DNA of 64,000 nt. It comes from Seriola aureovittata (taxonomy: Eukaryota > Chordata > Actinopteri > Carangiformes > Carangidae). The position numbers and the translations under genes were made by a program. Under the pieces are notes generated by a model. It saw only the letters and a program-made list of their open reading frames with translations. It searched no databases and was not told where the DNA came from. Location: positions 164,623 to 228,622 of the forward strand of contig NC_079387.1 in the NCBI RefSeq assembly GCF_021018895.1. The letters run 5' to 3'. Below are positions 1-10,378 of the stretch, one piece after another. Numbering within the stretch: the stretch's first letter is position 1; each line of letters begins with the position of its first letter.

Positions 1-2
1 AA

Positions 3-38
3 CGGAGGGGGGAAAGAGCCCCACGCAGGTGTCGTTGA
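3..38 (+). pseudogene. 3' end of LINE family A ORF1 (fragment)
   Basis: The first bases match the last codons of the family A ORF1 seen complete at 24748-26058 on the other strand. The shared end is Arg-Arg-Cys-Arg. Here a TGA at 36-38 ends the frame three residues earlier than in the other copy, and a one-base length difference in the G/A run at 7-15 puts upstream codons out of register. Only the tail is in the window. Confidence 0.5.
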
Positions 39-159
39 GACGATTAAGGGCTAAGAAGAAAGCAAAAAATAAAAAGTGAATAAGATAATGTATAAACAGA
101 CTAAATATGCACCACAATCTAGTAGTTTTTAGGTTTTTTTTCCCCCTGTGTTTTTTTTG

Positions 160-3100
160 ATGATGTTCTCTTTCATTTCTTTAAATGTCAATGGGCTAAG
201 AGACATAGCCAAGTTTGAAAAAGTTATGAACCTCTGTGATAGTAACGTGTTGTGTCTACAAGAAACTCATTGGGACAAAAACTTTGAAGAGAGGTGTATG
301 AAAAGATGGCAAGGCCAATATTTTTCAAGTTTTGGTTCAGGTATTGCGAGGGGGGTTAGCATAATTTTAAGAAATTGTGTTGATTGTGGTGCTATTTGTG
401 TCAGTAAAGATGCAGAAGGACGGTGGATAAAAATCAGATTAACTGTAGATAAAAAACAATGGACGATCATGAACGTATATGCACCTAATGATGAGGTGGA
501 AAGGACACAGTTCATAAAAACCATAACACAGACAGGAAAAGATTGTGACATCATAATGGGAGATTTTAATCTCAAGCAAAGTACAATGGATGTTAATGAA
601 AACTGCAAGTGGAGACAAGATATGTCCAGGACAGTGTTGCAAAATCTGATGAATGTGAATAACTTATGTGACTTATGGAGACATCAGCACACAAAAGGAA
701 GAGACTATACAAGGGTGCAGAGTCATTTGGGACTGATAAAACGCAGTAGAATTGATTTGGTTTTGGTAAAAAAAATGATGGTGGGAATGTTTAATACTGT
801 GCGCTTTAATTTGAATTTTTTGCGTGATCATGCTTTTGTTTGGGTGGGGGTGGAATCAAAGGGAGAGGAAAGGGGGGGGGTGTATGGCATCTTAATGCAA
901 ATTTATTGACAAATAGAGAGTATGTAGTGTCAATTAAGAACTTAATTCGTTCTGAGTTTTCAGAAACTGTAAATGGGGAAGATATTTTAGAGAGGTGGGA
1001 AAATGTAAAAAAGGAAATAAAAAAAAAAAAGTATAAATTATGCCAAGAGAATGGCGAATAAATCAAAAAGAAAAGAATATTTGTTAAAAAGACAGATTGA
1101 ATTATTAAAAACTCAACATCCAGTGGATGAGTTAGGTCTCTGGAAAACTCAAAAAGAATTAAAAGAAATGGAAAGGGTGAAGTGTGAAGGTGCAATTATA
1201 AGAAGTAAAGCACAATATGCTGTGGAGGGAGAGAGGAATACAGCGTTCTTTTTAAACATGGAAAAGCGAAAACAGAGAAAATGTTATATAAATGAAATCA
1301 AGGATGAAAAAGGAGAGGTAAAAACATCTTTTGTAGAAATATTGGAAACTGTACAAAAATTTTATCAGAGTTTATTTAAGTCGGAAAAATCAAATCTTAA
1401 AGTTACTCAAGAGATTCTGAAATGCATGACATCAACTATATCTACGGCTGATCAATTGCTCTGTGAGCAAGAAATTAAGGATGTAGAAGTGAGTAGTGCA
1501 ATTAATCAGTTGGTGGTAAATAAAAGTCCAGGTAGTGATGGGTTAACAACAAATTTCTATAAAACTTTTAGTGATGTTTTAATACCTGTGTTAGTAAATT
1601 TATATAGACAGATGGAAATAGTACAACGTATGCCTAAGTCAATGGCAGAGGGTGTAATTACTTTGATTCACAAGAAGGATGACAGGCAAGATTTAAAAAA
1701 CTATCGGCCGATCACTCTTCTCAATACGGATTACAAGATCTTAATGAAAATTTTTGCCAATAGAGTCAAACAAAGCTTACATTCAATAATTGAGCCGACT
1801 CAAGCATATAGTGTACCAGGGAGAGAAGTAAGTGATATTGTGTGTTCGGTGAGAGATGTAGTTGAGTTTTTAAATATGTCAAAAACAGAAGGAATCATTG
1901 TAAAAATTGATTTCAATAAGGCTTTTGATAGAGTAGAACATGACTACTTGTTTAGTGTTTTAGAGAAAGTGGGATTTGGAAGAAGATTTTTTAGTTGGAT
2001 CAGAATGATATATGCTAATGCTGTAGGGAGGGTAAAATGTAATGGAGTATTAACTGATCCTTTTCTGATACAGCGATCGGTGAGGCAGGGTTGTCCTCTC
2101 TCATCTATATTATACACCATCGGTGTGGAGCCGTTGGGGAAGTTATTAAAGAGAGATAATTTAATAAAGGGGATTAAGTTGCCGGGAGGGGATGTGTGTG
2201 TTGTCCAGCAATTTGCGGACGATACAACCTTGCTATTAGAAAATATGAGTAGTGTCCATAAAGCAATAGAGGTATTAAACATGTATGGTCAAGCCTCGGG
2301 TGCATGTGTAAATTTTGGAAAATCTGAGATTATGTTTTTTAATATGCCAGCCCCACAACAAATAGAAGTGCCTTTTAAAATAAATACTGGAAACTTGAAG
2401 TTACTGGGAATTTATATAGGTAAGGATAATATGGAAGCAAGAGATTTAGCGTGGACAGAGGTAATAAATAGGACCAGTACGGTTTTAAACTATTGGACAA
2501 TGAGAAATTTAAAATTAAATGGCAAAATAATGGTATGGAATTATTTAATACTGTCTAAGTTAAATAATTTATTAGCAATAATAGATTTACCCGTGTGGGT
2601 ATTAAATAAACTGAATGAAATGGTAACTGTGTTTATGTGGGGAGCAAAAGTGGGGAAAATAGCAAGGAAGACATTAATTGGGAAATATGAGGAGGGGGGG
2701 TTGAAATTGGTAGTCAGAAATATTTATATGATTCAACAAAATATGTATGGAAAAGTATGACGAAATTTTATTTGAATAGTATATACAATATAGGTGATTT
2801 TGTGCTGTTAATGCAATTGAAGCAAACGATGACAGCAGGCCTCCCAACTTTTTATAGAGAGATCCTGTCTGTTCAAGCGGAATTTATGAAGCATATTGTG
2901 TATGAGTGCAAAACAATAGAACAAGTAAGGAACATGCCCATTTTTTTAAATGAATGTGTAAAAAAAGAAGGTAAATTATTGTGTAATATGAACATGATGA
3001 AGGCAGGTTTACTGCAAATGAAAGATGTTATGTATGAATTTATACCGGGGTTTTTGTCAACTAAAGCGATTTATGATACTGTGCAAATGATAGATGAAAA

Positions 3101-3758
3101 TGTGAGATATAAAACAATAGAGAACGATTATAAAATGATCCTGCAAAGTATCCCAACAGCTTGGTCTTTGTTAATATCCAAAAAAGTGGTAACAGTGAGG
3201 GTAAAAGAGTTACCAGATTTATTTTGCAAAAATGGAGAGAAACTAATAGGTTTTAAAGATTTCAAATGTAAGTTATTATATGGAAAATTGTTGGATAATG
3301 TAGTACAAGTACCAGCATCCCTGAAATATTGGTCAAATGTATTTCCATATTTGAATGAAAAGCAGATCTGGGGAAAGTGGCGGGTCAAAGGAAATAGTTT
3401 AGAAGCCGAGGATAATGATTTCAAGATAAGACATAATAAAATCTTTACAAATGTGATATTGCATCAGTTAAATAGAGAGATTGAAAGGGAGTGTGATGTA
3501 TGTGGTTTAATGCCGGAAACTCTATTGCATATGTTTGAGGTATGTACAGAGTTAAATGATTTTTTTGTGTTATTACGAAATTGTTTATGTGAAAAATTGG
3601 GATTAATTTGGGATGAGAGAGACTCTTGGGAGGTCTTCTTGTCGTTTGGGGTATGGGAGGAAAGTAGAGTGAAAAATGCAGACTTGTGCAAGTTCCTGTT
3701 AAGCCATGCCAGATGGGCCATTAGGACAAGGAGGAATTTGGCACATTTTGAAAATTGA
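160..3758 (+). pseudogene. LINE family A ORF2: APE endonuclease + reverse transcriptase, frameshifted
   Basis: Replication protein of the LINE: an endonuclease nicks the target and the reverse transcriptase primes from the nick. The endonuclease domain (160-909) shows LCLQETHWD with its catalytic Glu, GDFN, and a DHAFVW version of the terminal Asp-His motif. RT motifs follow: KSPGSDGL, NYRPITLLNTDYK, DFNKAFDRVEH (motif A), SVRQGCPLS (motif B) and FADD (motif C, near 2211-2225). A Cys-x2-Cys...His...Cys knuckle lies near the C-terminus (about 3490-3545). The frame is broken at a G9 run (872-880), by an extra A in the A-run near 1018-1030, and by a 40-bp deletion at about 2713 relative to the copy at 21073-24633. 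ATG 160 or 163 is the likely start; an upstream GTG is not used in eukaryotes. Not functional as assembled. Confidence 0.88.
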
Positions 3759-4124
3759 ATTCATTCAGTCTGGCCTATTTTTAAGAACATTGTACGTAAG
3801 CAGGTAAAGTTAAGATTTGTGCATGAGGCTGACAATTTTACTCAGTTCTTCTTAAAAGACAACAAGCTCATCTCTGTAGAGGAGAGAGGGAGGTTGTTGT
3901 GGCACTGGTGAAAGGGTAAGAAAATGTGAGGGTTTTACAGGTTTGAGAAAGTATGATTTTGAGGTTTGTTTTTGAGCTACTTTGTTGGTAAGATTTAATT
4001 TAAAAGGGAGTTTTTTCCCTATAATTTTTTAAGTTTTCTGTGTGGAGTATGTAAATGATTATAATGAGGTATACATGTATGTTTGTGAGAAAAAAGTAAG
4101 TAGTAAGTATGCAAAACAATAATT
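3759..4124 (+). other. LINE family A 3' UTR, first part
   Basis: Non-coding T/G-rich sequence between the ORF2 stop and the nested LTR element. It continues at 7013 after that element and ends in poly(A) at 7265. I see no further ORF or RNA gene in it. Confidence 0.75.
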
Positions 4125-4511
4125 TGTCAGGGTTTTTGCGAGGTAAGTAGGACCCAAATGCAGCTAACACATGGGAGACGGTGCAGGCAGGTTTATTAAA
4201 CAAAAATCCAAAATCCAAACATGAACATGGCATGAACGTGACATGAACAGACGCGAACAGACGTGAACAAACCCTGAACTAAAAAGGGACGAACCGACAC
4301 AGACAAAGGGGAGCACAAGGACTATATAGACAAGGATGATTGAACACAGGTGAAACACATTAGGGCGGGGCAGACAATCACTACACAGAAACAGGACCAT
4401 GACAAGAAGCAACACACAGACACTCAAGGAAACCAATACAAAATAAAACAGGAAGTGCAAAAACTCCAAAACAAAACTAACAAAAAGTGTCTGCCATAGC
4501 AAACCATGACA
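4125..4511 (-). repeat. LTR (3' LTR of the nested element)
   Basis: 387 bp, TG...CA termini. It contains about two copies of the 10-bp GACGTGAACA-type unit (around 4240-4270) and so represents the short LTR form. Confidence 0.88.
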
Positions 4512-4524
4512 GAATCCCCCCCTT
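4512..4524 (-). other. Polypurine tract of the nested LTR element
   Basis: On the - strand, a run of A then seven G lies directly against the LTR start, the position expected for the plus-strand DNA primer of an LTR retrotransposon. It fixes the element's orientation. Confidence 0.7.
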
Positions 4525-4546
4525 AAGGGTCGAATCCCAGACGACC

Positions 4547-6268
4547 CTAAACAAAAACATAAACTCGGGCGCGAGGAGGGATCCAGGGGCCAGTGGACAG
4601 CATCTTCCGATGCTCAGAGGCAACACATGGCAACTCAGGGGGACGAGGCGGAGGCCTTATGGACAGGCTTGGCAGTTCAGTGGGGCGACCCGGAGGTCGG
4701 GCAAACGGACGGAGCCGTTCTGGAGGCCGGCGGTGAAGACAGGGTTTCTCCGGAGGTCGAGCAGGAGGACGGCGACGAAGACGTGGTCTCTCCGGAGGTC
4801 GAGCCGGAGGATGGCGTCGCCACTCTGGAAGGCGAACAGGAGCTGACTTGGTTCCAGGGACAGTAGTCAGCTGGACCACCATCAGGACACGAGGAACAGA
4901 GATCGGCCGGACCACCGGGGGCGGCACAGTGTCAGGGACCACCGTGGGCGGCACATAGTCAGGGGCCACCGGGGGCGGCGCAGAGTCAGGGGCCACCAGG
5001 GGCGGCGCAGAGTCAGGGACCACCGGGGGCGGAACAGAGTCAGGGACCACCGGAGGCGGCACAGAGTCAGGGACCACTGGAGGTGGCACCCTGGCAGGAG
5101 TCAAGGACACCAGGAGCCACATGGGCTGAGTCAGGGCAAGAATCAATGGGAGTGGTGCCCTGGCAGGAACCACGAGCGGGGGTGATGTCATGGCTGGAGC
5201 CAGGAGAGGTGGTGACCTCACATCAGGAGCCATGAGAAGCAGTGACGTCACATCAGGAACCAGGAGAGGTGGTGATGTCACACCAGTAGCCGTCATCGAC
5301 GCCGCTGGAGAACACGAAGCAGCGGCCGTAGACACCACAGGAAAGACAGGAACAGTCGTCGACGCCGCCGGGGAACATGGAGCAGCGGCCGCCGACACCA
5401 TAGGAGGGACAGGAACAGTCGTAGACGCCGCCGGGGAACACGGAGCAGCGACCGCCGACAGGAAATGAGGAGCAGGGATCGGCCGGACCACTGACCAGGA
5501 ACCAGAGTCAGGAGTCAGCTGGAGTGCCGACTGGACATGAGGGACAGGATTCGGCCGGACCAACGGCAGGGAACGAGGAGCAGGGATCGGCCGGACCACT
5601 GACTGGGAACAAGAGTCTGGAGTCAGCTGGACCGGCGACAGGACAGGAGGAGCAGGGGAGACTTTGTCCAGCCCACCCAATTCAGGGGCTAGGGAGGAAT
5701 CGACCGGGACCCCCGACGCTGAGACAGCTGATGCGCCGGCCGGGATGATCGACCCAGGAGGTGGGGCAGGAGCCGACGAAACGCCAACTGGAACCCCCGA
5801 CGCTGAGACAGCTGATGCGCCGGCCGGGATGATCGACCCAGGAGGTGGGGCAGGAGCCGACGAAACGCCAACTGGAACCCCCGACGCTGGAACAGCTGAT
5901 GCGTCAGCCAGGGTGGTCGGCGAGGGCTCCTTCCCACAGGGGAGTAGAGGTTCTGGACACCGGGGTCGCTGGGGCTTGGGCTGGAAGCGAGAAACCTGGG
6001 GCTGGGGCCGAGGCCGAGCCTCCCCATGGCGACGGGAGCCGTGATTACCTGGCCTTCTTTGGCCTCCACGAGATCCCCTGAAAATTGCCAGGCGAGTTCC
6101 CCTGAAAGGGGACTCGTCAGGGTCCTCCAGGTCAGAGTCCTCCAGGTCCGAGTCCGAGAAGGGGTCAGGCAGCGTGAACAGCGATCTGATGACCGACGAG
6201 GGCGCTTGCTGACAGGATGGATGAACACTCAAAAAAGCCATGAGGCTGGCGTAGACCGCTGGGTCCAT
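4547..6268 (-). CDS. Proline-rich ORF of a non-autonomous LTR element, no known domain
   Basis: 573-codon reading frame starting at MDPAVYASLMAFLS, just inside the right-hand (5') LTR, and ending close to the polypurine tract. The frame remains open upstream through the LTR, but the ATG at 6268 follows the LTR immediately and is the natural start. The N-terminus has an acidic SDSDLEDSDLEDP stretch, then an Arg/Gly-rich part, then long Pro/Val/Ala/Ser-rich repeats, partly encoded by an 80-bp tandem duplication at 5700-5897. I see no capsid domain, zinc knuckle, protease, RT or integrase motif. It may be a degenerate low-complexity remnant rather than a functional protein. Confidence 0.45.
   Translation of the reverse strand: MDPAVYASLMAFLSVHPSCQQAPSSVIRSLFTLPDPFSDSDLEDSDLEDPDESPFRGTRLAIFRGSRGGQRRPGNHGSRRHGEARPRPQPQVSRFQPKPQRPRCPEPLLPCGKEPSPTTLADASAVPASGVPVGVSSAPAPPPGSIIPAGASAVSASGVPVGVSSAPAPPPGSIIPAGASAVSASGVPVDSSLAPELGGLDKVSPAPPVLSPVQLTPDSCSQSVVRPIPAPRSLPLVRPNPVPHVQSALQLTPDSGSWSVVRPIPAPHFLSAVAAPCSPAASTTVPVPPMVSAAAAPCSPAASTTVPVFPVVSTAAASCSPAASMTATGVTSPPLLVPDVTSLLLMAPDVRSPPLLAPAMTSPPLVVPARAPLPLILALTQPMWLLVSLTPARVPPPVVPDSVPPPVVPDSVPPPVVPDSAPPLVAPDSAPPPVAPDYVPPTVVPDTVPPPVVRPISVPRVLMVVQLTTVPGTKSAPVRLPEWRRHPPARPPERPRLRRRPPARPPEKPCLHRRPPERLRPFARPPGRPTELPSLSIRPPPRPPELPCVASEHRKMLSTGPWIPPRARVYVFV
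5700..5897. repeat. 80-bp tandem duplication inside the LTR element
   Basis: A block beginning around the 'acccccgacgct' motif is repeated with an 80-bp period (occurrences near 5710, 5790 and 5877). The third copy diverges after 'gacgct'. It produces the repeated Gly-Val-Pro-Val-Gly-Val segment of the proline-rich ORF. Confidence 0.8.
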
Positions 6269-6285
6269 TTCTGGTCGGTTCGTTC

Positions 6286-7012
6286 TGTCAGGGTTTTTGC
6301 GAGGTAAGTAGGACCCAAATGCAGCTAACACATGGGAGACGGTGCAGGCAGGTTTATTAAACAAATATCCAAAATCCAAACATGAACATGGCATGAACGT
6401 GACATGAACAGACGTGAACAGACGTGAACAGACGTGAACAGACGTGAACAGACGTGAACAGACGTGAACAGACGTGAACAGACGTGAACAGACGTGAACA
6501 GACGTGAACAGACGTGAACAGACGTGAACAGACGTGAACAGACGTGAACAGACGTGAACAGACGTGAACAGACGTGAACAGACGTGAACAGACGTGAACA
6601 GACGTGAACAGACGTGAACAGACGTGAACAGACGTGAACAGACGTGAACAGACGTGAACAGACGTGAACAGACGTGAACAGACGTGAACAGACGTGAACA
6701 GACGTGAACAGACGTGAACAGACGTGAACAGACGTGAACAGACGTGAACAGACGTGAACAGACGTGAACAAACCCTGAACAAAAAAGGGACGAACCGACA
6801 CAGACAAAGGGGAGCACAAGGACTATATAGACAAGGATGATTGAACACAGGTGAAACACATTAGTGCGGGGCAGACAATCACTACACAGAAACAGGACGA
6901 TGACAAGAAGCAACACACAGACACTCAAGGAAACCAATACAAAATAAAACAGGAAGTGCAAAAACTCCAAAACAAAACTAACAAAAAGTGTCTGCCATAG
7001 CAAACCATGACA
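6286..7012 (-). repeat. LTR (5' LTR), enlarged by a minisatellite
   Basis: 727 bp against 387 bp for its partner; the 340-bp excess equals 34 extra copies of the 10-bp repeat at 6411-6770. The rest matches the other LTR closely by eye. Confidence 0.88.
6411..6770. repeat. 10-bp minisatellite, 36 perfect units of GACGTGAACA
   Basis: Thirty-six consecutive identical decamers inside the LTR. The partner LTR and the duplicated LTR at 8864-9261 have about two. On the - strand it reads as repeated LFTSVHVCSR in an open frame, a by-product of the repeat and not evidence for a protein. Confidence 0.97.
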
Positions 7013-7265
7013 TAATTTTGAAATAAGAAATATTTTCAGAAAGAAATTCTGTAAGTAAATTACAACATACAGATTTTGTATGTTATTTTCATGGTTTTTT
7101 ATTTTGATTTAGTTTTGTGGGAGATTTTTTGGGGGGTTTTTTGTTATGTAAATAACTATAATGATGATTGAATGAATGTCATTGATTGTCTGAGCTTGTA
7201 GCATGTATGCAAAATGTATTTTCAAACAAAATATATTTTCATAATAAAAGATAAAAAAAAAAAAA
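7013..7265 (+). other. LINE family A 3' UTR, second part, with poly(A)
   Basis: Starts with the second copy of the TAATT duplication, continues the LINE 3' UTR, and ends in an A-run at about 7252-7265 fused to 5S sequence. Confidence 0.85.
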
Positions 7266-7350
7266 CACGCCCGATCTCGGAAGCCAAGCAGGGTCGGGCC
7301 TGGTTAGTACTTGGATGGGAGACCGCCTGGGAATACCAGGTGCTGTAAGC
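7266..7350 (+). rRNA. 5S rRNA gene, 3' part downstream of LINE A copy 1
   Basis: Begins at 5S nucleotide 24 directly after the LINE poly(A). It lacks one CGATCTCG-flanked 10-bp segment. The terminator has only four T after one G. Confidence 0.9.
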
Positions 7351-7621
7351 GTTTTCGCATCTCTTTGCAATCAGCAGAGGACGCTGCTGCTCCTGCTTCA
7401 ACAACCTGTTACTCTGCACCTGGCTGCACTTTTGGGGACAGCACAGATCACAATGTAAAGACACTTTTCTATTAAAATGTTACAAAGTTGACATGTTGAG
7501 AGCCAAAGCAACAAGCAAACGCTGAAAAGGAAAGGCTCCTGCGCTAGACATAAACACGTAGCTTCGTGCATGAAGGACATGATCGTCATGTTTAAAGAGG
7601 GTATTTGTCGCGCTCCCTCTC

Positions 7622-7729
7622 GCTTACGGCCATACCACTCTGAACACGCCCGATCTCGGAAGCCAAGCAGGGTCGGGCCTGGTTAGTACTTGGATGGGAG
7701 ACCGCCTGGGAATACCAGGTGCTGTAAGC
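7622..7729 (+). rRNA. 5S rRNA gene, 10-bp internal deletion
   Basis: 108 bp instead of 118. The duplicated CGATCTCG motif around nucleotides 30-48 has collapsed to a single copy. The internal control region (about nt 50-97) is intact and a T5 run follows. Probably a variant or pseudogene. Confidence 0.9.
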
Positions 7730-8000
7730 TTTTTCGCATCTCTTTGCAATCAGCAGAGGACGCTGCTGCTCCTGCTTCAACAACCTGTTACTCTGCACCT
7801 GGCTGCACTTTTGGGGACAGCACAGATCACAATGTAAAGACACTTTTGTATTAAAATGTTACAAAGTTGACATGTTGAGAGCCAAAGCAACAAGCAAACG
7901 CTGAAAAGGAAAGGCTCCTGCGCTAGACATAAAGACGTAGCTTCGTGCATGACGGACATGATCATCATGTTTAAAGAGGGTATTTGTCGCGCTCCCTCTC

Positions 8001-8108
8001 GCTTACGGCCATACCACTCTGAACACGCCCGATCTCGGAAGCCAAGCAGGGTCGGGCCTGGTTAGTACTTGGATGGGAGACCGCCTGGGAATACCAGGTG
8101 CTGTAAGC
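8001..8108 (+). rRNA. 5S rRNA gene, 10-bp internal deletion
   Basis: Same collapse of the CGATCTCG repeat as the previous copy. The 3' end is followed by G and four T. Confidence 0.9.
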
Positions 8109-8379
8109 GTTTTCGCATCTCTTTGCAATCAGCAGAGGACGCTGCTGCTCCTGCTTCAACAACCTGTTACTCTGCACCTGGCTGCACTTTTGGGGACAGC
8201 ACAGATCACAATGTAAAGACACTTTTGTATTAAAATGTTACAAAGTTGACATGTTGAGAGCCAAAGCAACAAGCAAACGCTGAAAAGGAAAGGCTCCTGC
8301 GCTAGACATAAAGACGTAGCTTCGTGCATGAAGGACATGATCGTCATGTTTAAAGAGGGTATTTGTCGCGCTCCCTCTC

Positions 8380-8387
8380 GCTTACGG
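8380..8387 (+). pseudogene. 5S rRNA 5' stub cut by a recombination junction
   Basis: Only the first eight nucleotides GCTTACGG remain, after a normal upstream spacer. The sequence then switches to LTR-element interior at 8388. The switch shows two shared G at the breakpoint and no poly(A) or target duplication, so it is a recombination product rather than an insertion. Confidence 0.85.
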
Positions 8388-8846
8388 AGGTGGGGCAGGA
8401 GCCGACGAAACGCCAACTGGAACCCCCGACGCTGGAACAGCTGATGCGTCAGCCAGGGTGGTCGGCGAGGGCTCCTTCCCACAGGGGAGTAGAGGTTCTG
8501 GACACCGGGGTCGCTGGGGCTTGGGCTGGAAGCGGTGGACCTTGGACTTTGGCTTGGGCTGGAAGCGAGAAACCTGGGGCTGGGGCCGAGGCCGAGCCTC
8601 CCCATGGCGACGGGAGCCGTGATTACCTGGCCTTCTTTGGCTTCCACGAGATCCCCTGAAAATTGCCAGACGAGTTCCCCTGAAAGGGGACTCGTCAGGG
8701 TCCTCCAGGTCAGAGTCCTCCAGGTCCGAGTCCGAGAAGGGGTCAGGCAGCGTGAACAGCGATCTGATGACCGACGAGGGCGCTTGCTGACAGGATGGAT
8801 GAACACTCAAAAAAGCCATGAGGCTGGCGTAGACCGCTGGGTCCAT
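8388..8846 (-). pseudogene. Truncated proline-rich ORF of the LTR element (duplicate)
   Basis: Starts with the same MDPAVYASLMAFLS as the ORF at 4547-6268 and is cut off at the recombination junction after about 153 codons. It carries an insert of about 10 residues in the Arg/Pro-rich part. Confidence 0.75.
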
Positions 8847-8863
8847 TTCTGGTCGGTTCGTTC

Positions 8864-9261
8864 TGTCAGGGTTTTTGCGAGGTAAGTAGGACCCAAATGC
8901 AGCTAACACATGGGAGACGGTGCAGGCAGGTTTATTAAACAAATATCCAAAATCCAAACATGAACATGGCATGAACATGGCATGAACGTGACATGAACAG
9001 ACGTGAACAGACGTGAACAAACCCTGAACAAAAAAGGGACGAACCGACACAGACAAAGGGGAGCACAAGGACTATATAGACAAGGATGATTGAACACAGG
9101 TGAAACACATTAGTGCGGGGCAGACAATCACTACACAGAAACAGGACGATGACAAGAAGCAACACACAGACACTCAAGGAAACCAATACAAAATAAAACA
9201 GGAAGTGCAAAAACTCCAAAACAAAACTAACAAAAAGTGTCTGCCATAGCAAACCATGACA
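8864..9261 (-). repeat. LTR in the duplicated block
   Basis: 398 bp with the same TGTCAGGG...CATGACA ends. It has about two decamer units and an 11-bp duplication (CATGAACATGG type) near 8957-8985. Confidence 0.88.
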
Positions 9262-9515
9262 TAATTTTGAAATAAGAAATATTTTCAGAAAGAAATTCTG
9301 TAAGTAAATTACAACATACAGATTTTGTATGTTATTTTCATGGTTTTTTATTTTGATTTAGTTTTGTGGGAGATTTTTTGGGGGGTTTTTTGTTATGTAA
9401 ATAACTATAATGATGATTGAATGAATGTCATTGATTGTCTGAGCTTGTAGCATGTATGCAAAATGTATTTTCAAACAAAATATATTTTCATAATAAAAGA
9501 TAAAAAAAAAAAAAA

Positions 9516-9600
9516 CACGCCCGATCTCGGAAGCCAAGCAGGGTCGGGCCTGGTTAGTACTTGGATGGGAGACCGCCTGGGAATACCAGGTGCTGTAAGC
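9516..9600 (+). rRNA. 5S rRNA gene, 3' part after the duplicated LINE 3' end
   Basis: Same structure as 7266-7350: starts at nucleotide 24 after poly(A), with the 10-bp internal deletion. Here a T5 run follows. Confidence 0.9.
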
Positions 9601-9871
9601 TTTTTCGCATCTCTTTGCAATCAGCAGAGGACGCTGCTGCTCCTGCTTCAACAACCTGTTACTCTGCACCTGGCTGCACTTTTGGGGACAGCACAGATCA
9701 CAATGTAAAGACACTTTTGTATTAAAATGTTACAAAGTTGACATGTTGAGAGCCAAAGCAACAAGCAAACGCTGAAAAGGAAAGGCTCCTGCGCTGGACA
9801 TAAACACCTAGCTTCGTGCATGAAGGACATGACCATCATGTTTAAAGAGGGTATTTGTCGCGCTCCCTCTC

Positions 9872-9989
9872 GCTTACGGCCATACCACTCTGAACACGCC
9901 CGATCTCGTCCGATCTCGGAAGCCAAGCAGGGTCGGGCCTGGTTAGTACTTGGATGGGAGACCGCCTGGGAATACCAGGTGCTGTAAGC
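9872..9989 (+). rRNA. 5S ribosomal RNA gene
   Basis: Complete 118-nt gene from GCTTACGG to CTGTAAGC, whose ends are complementary and form helix I of 5S rRNA, a component of the large ribosomal subunit. The internal RNA polymerase III control region is present (nt about 50-97, including GGATGGGAGACC) and a T5 terminator follows. First full-length copy of this array. Confidence 0.96.
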
Positions 9990-10229
9990 TTTTTCGCATC
10001 TCTTTGCAATCAGCAGAGGACGCTGCTGCTCCTGCTTCAACAACCTGTTACTCTGCACCTGGCTGCACTTTTGGGGACAGCACAGATCACAATGTAAAGA
10101 CACTTTTGTATTAAAATGTTACAAAGTTGACATGTTGAGAGCCAAAGCAACAAGCAAACGCTGAAAAGGAAAGGCTCCTGCGCTAGACATAAACACCTAG
10201 CTTCGTGCATGAAGGACATGATCATCATG

Positions 10230-10235
10230 TTTAAA
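10230..10235 (+). promoter_or_regulatory. TATA-like TTTAAA upstream of 5S genes
   Basis: TTTAAA lies at -31 to -26 of the 5S gene at 10261. The same hexamer sits at this distance in all complete units of every array, as expected for the upstream element that assists 5S transcription in many animals. The role is inferred from position. Confidence 0.5.
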
Positions 10236-10260
10236 GAGGGTATTTGTCGCGCTCCCTCTC

Positions 10261-10378
10261 GCTTACGGCCATACCACTCTGAAAACGCCCGATCTCGTCC
10301 GATCTCGGAAGCCAAGCAGGGTCGGGCCTGGTTAGTACTTGGATGGGAGACCGCCTGGGAATACCAGGTGCTGTAAGC
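10261..10378 (+). rRNA. 5S ribosomal RNA gene (GAAAACGCC variant)
   Basis: Full length. Has A instead of C at nucleotide 24, inside the LINE target, and a G plus four T at the terminator. Confidence 0.95.

Larger units (their letters stand above)
4125..7012 (-). mobile_element. Non-autonomous LTR retrotransposon nested in the LINE 3' UTR
   Basis: Bounded by LTRs at 4125-4511 and 6286-7012 (TGTCAGGG...CATGACA) and flanked by a 5-bp target duplication TAATT at 4120-4124 and 7013-7017. A purine-rich tract on the - strand (4512-4524) abuts the left LTR, so the element reads on the - strand. The 1.77-kb interior encodes one proline-rich ORF and has no recognisable gag capsid, protease, RT or integrase, so mobilisation would need proteins from an autonomous relative. 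LTR style, purine tract and 5-bp TSD resemble Ty3/gypsy elements; that assignment is inference. Confidence 0.88.
1..7265 (+). mobile_element. 5S-targeted LINE, family A copy 1 (5' end outside window, interrupted by an LTR element)
   Basis: Non-LTR retrotransposon in the sense of the 5S genes. It enters the window at the last codons of ORF1, carries a broken ORF2 (160-3758), and has a 3' UTR that runs to 4124 and resumes at 7013 after a nested LTR element. It ends in a poly(A) run followed directly by 5S sequence starting at 5S nucleotide 24 (7266). The endonuclease and reverse transcriptase sequences plus the 5S target fit the Tx1-group, Mutsu-type elements known from fish 5S rDNA; the family name is inference without a database search. 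Frameshifts and a 40-bp deletion make this copy non-functional. Confidence 0.88.
8388..9515. mobile_element. Duplicated chimeric block: LTR-element fragment + LINE A 3' UTR
   Basis: Repeats the order seen from about 5843 to 7265: LTR-element interior (8388-8863), LTR (8864-9261), TAATT, LINE 3' UTR (9262-9515) and poly(A) into 5S. The identical nested order shows that this is a segmental copy of the first locus, not an independent insertion. It differs by an extra segment of about 30 bp near 8533-8563 and by a short, unexpanded minisatellite in its LTR. Confidence 0.88.

Noticed and set aside
148..159. GTG start for LINE A ORF2 (and similar GTG/TTG starts at 18590, 34718, 60519, 14005)
   Set aside because: Eukaryotic element; the first in-frame ATG codons at 160, 18563, 34634, 60603 and 14158 are preferred.
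6411..6770. CRISPR-like repeat array
   Set aside because: Pure 10-bp tandem repeat without spacers, inside a eukaryotic LTR.
4547..7003. 818-residue ORF with a long LFTSVHVCSR repeat domain
   Set aside because: The N-terminal 245 residues translate the LTR and its 10-bp minisatellite. The credible start is ATG 6268 inside the element.
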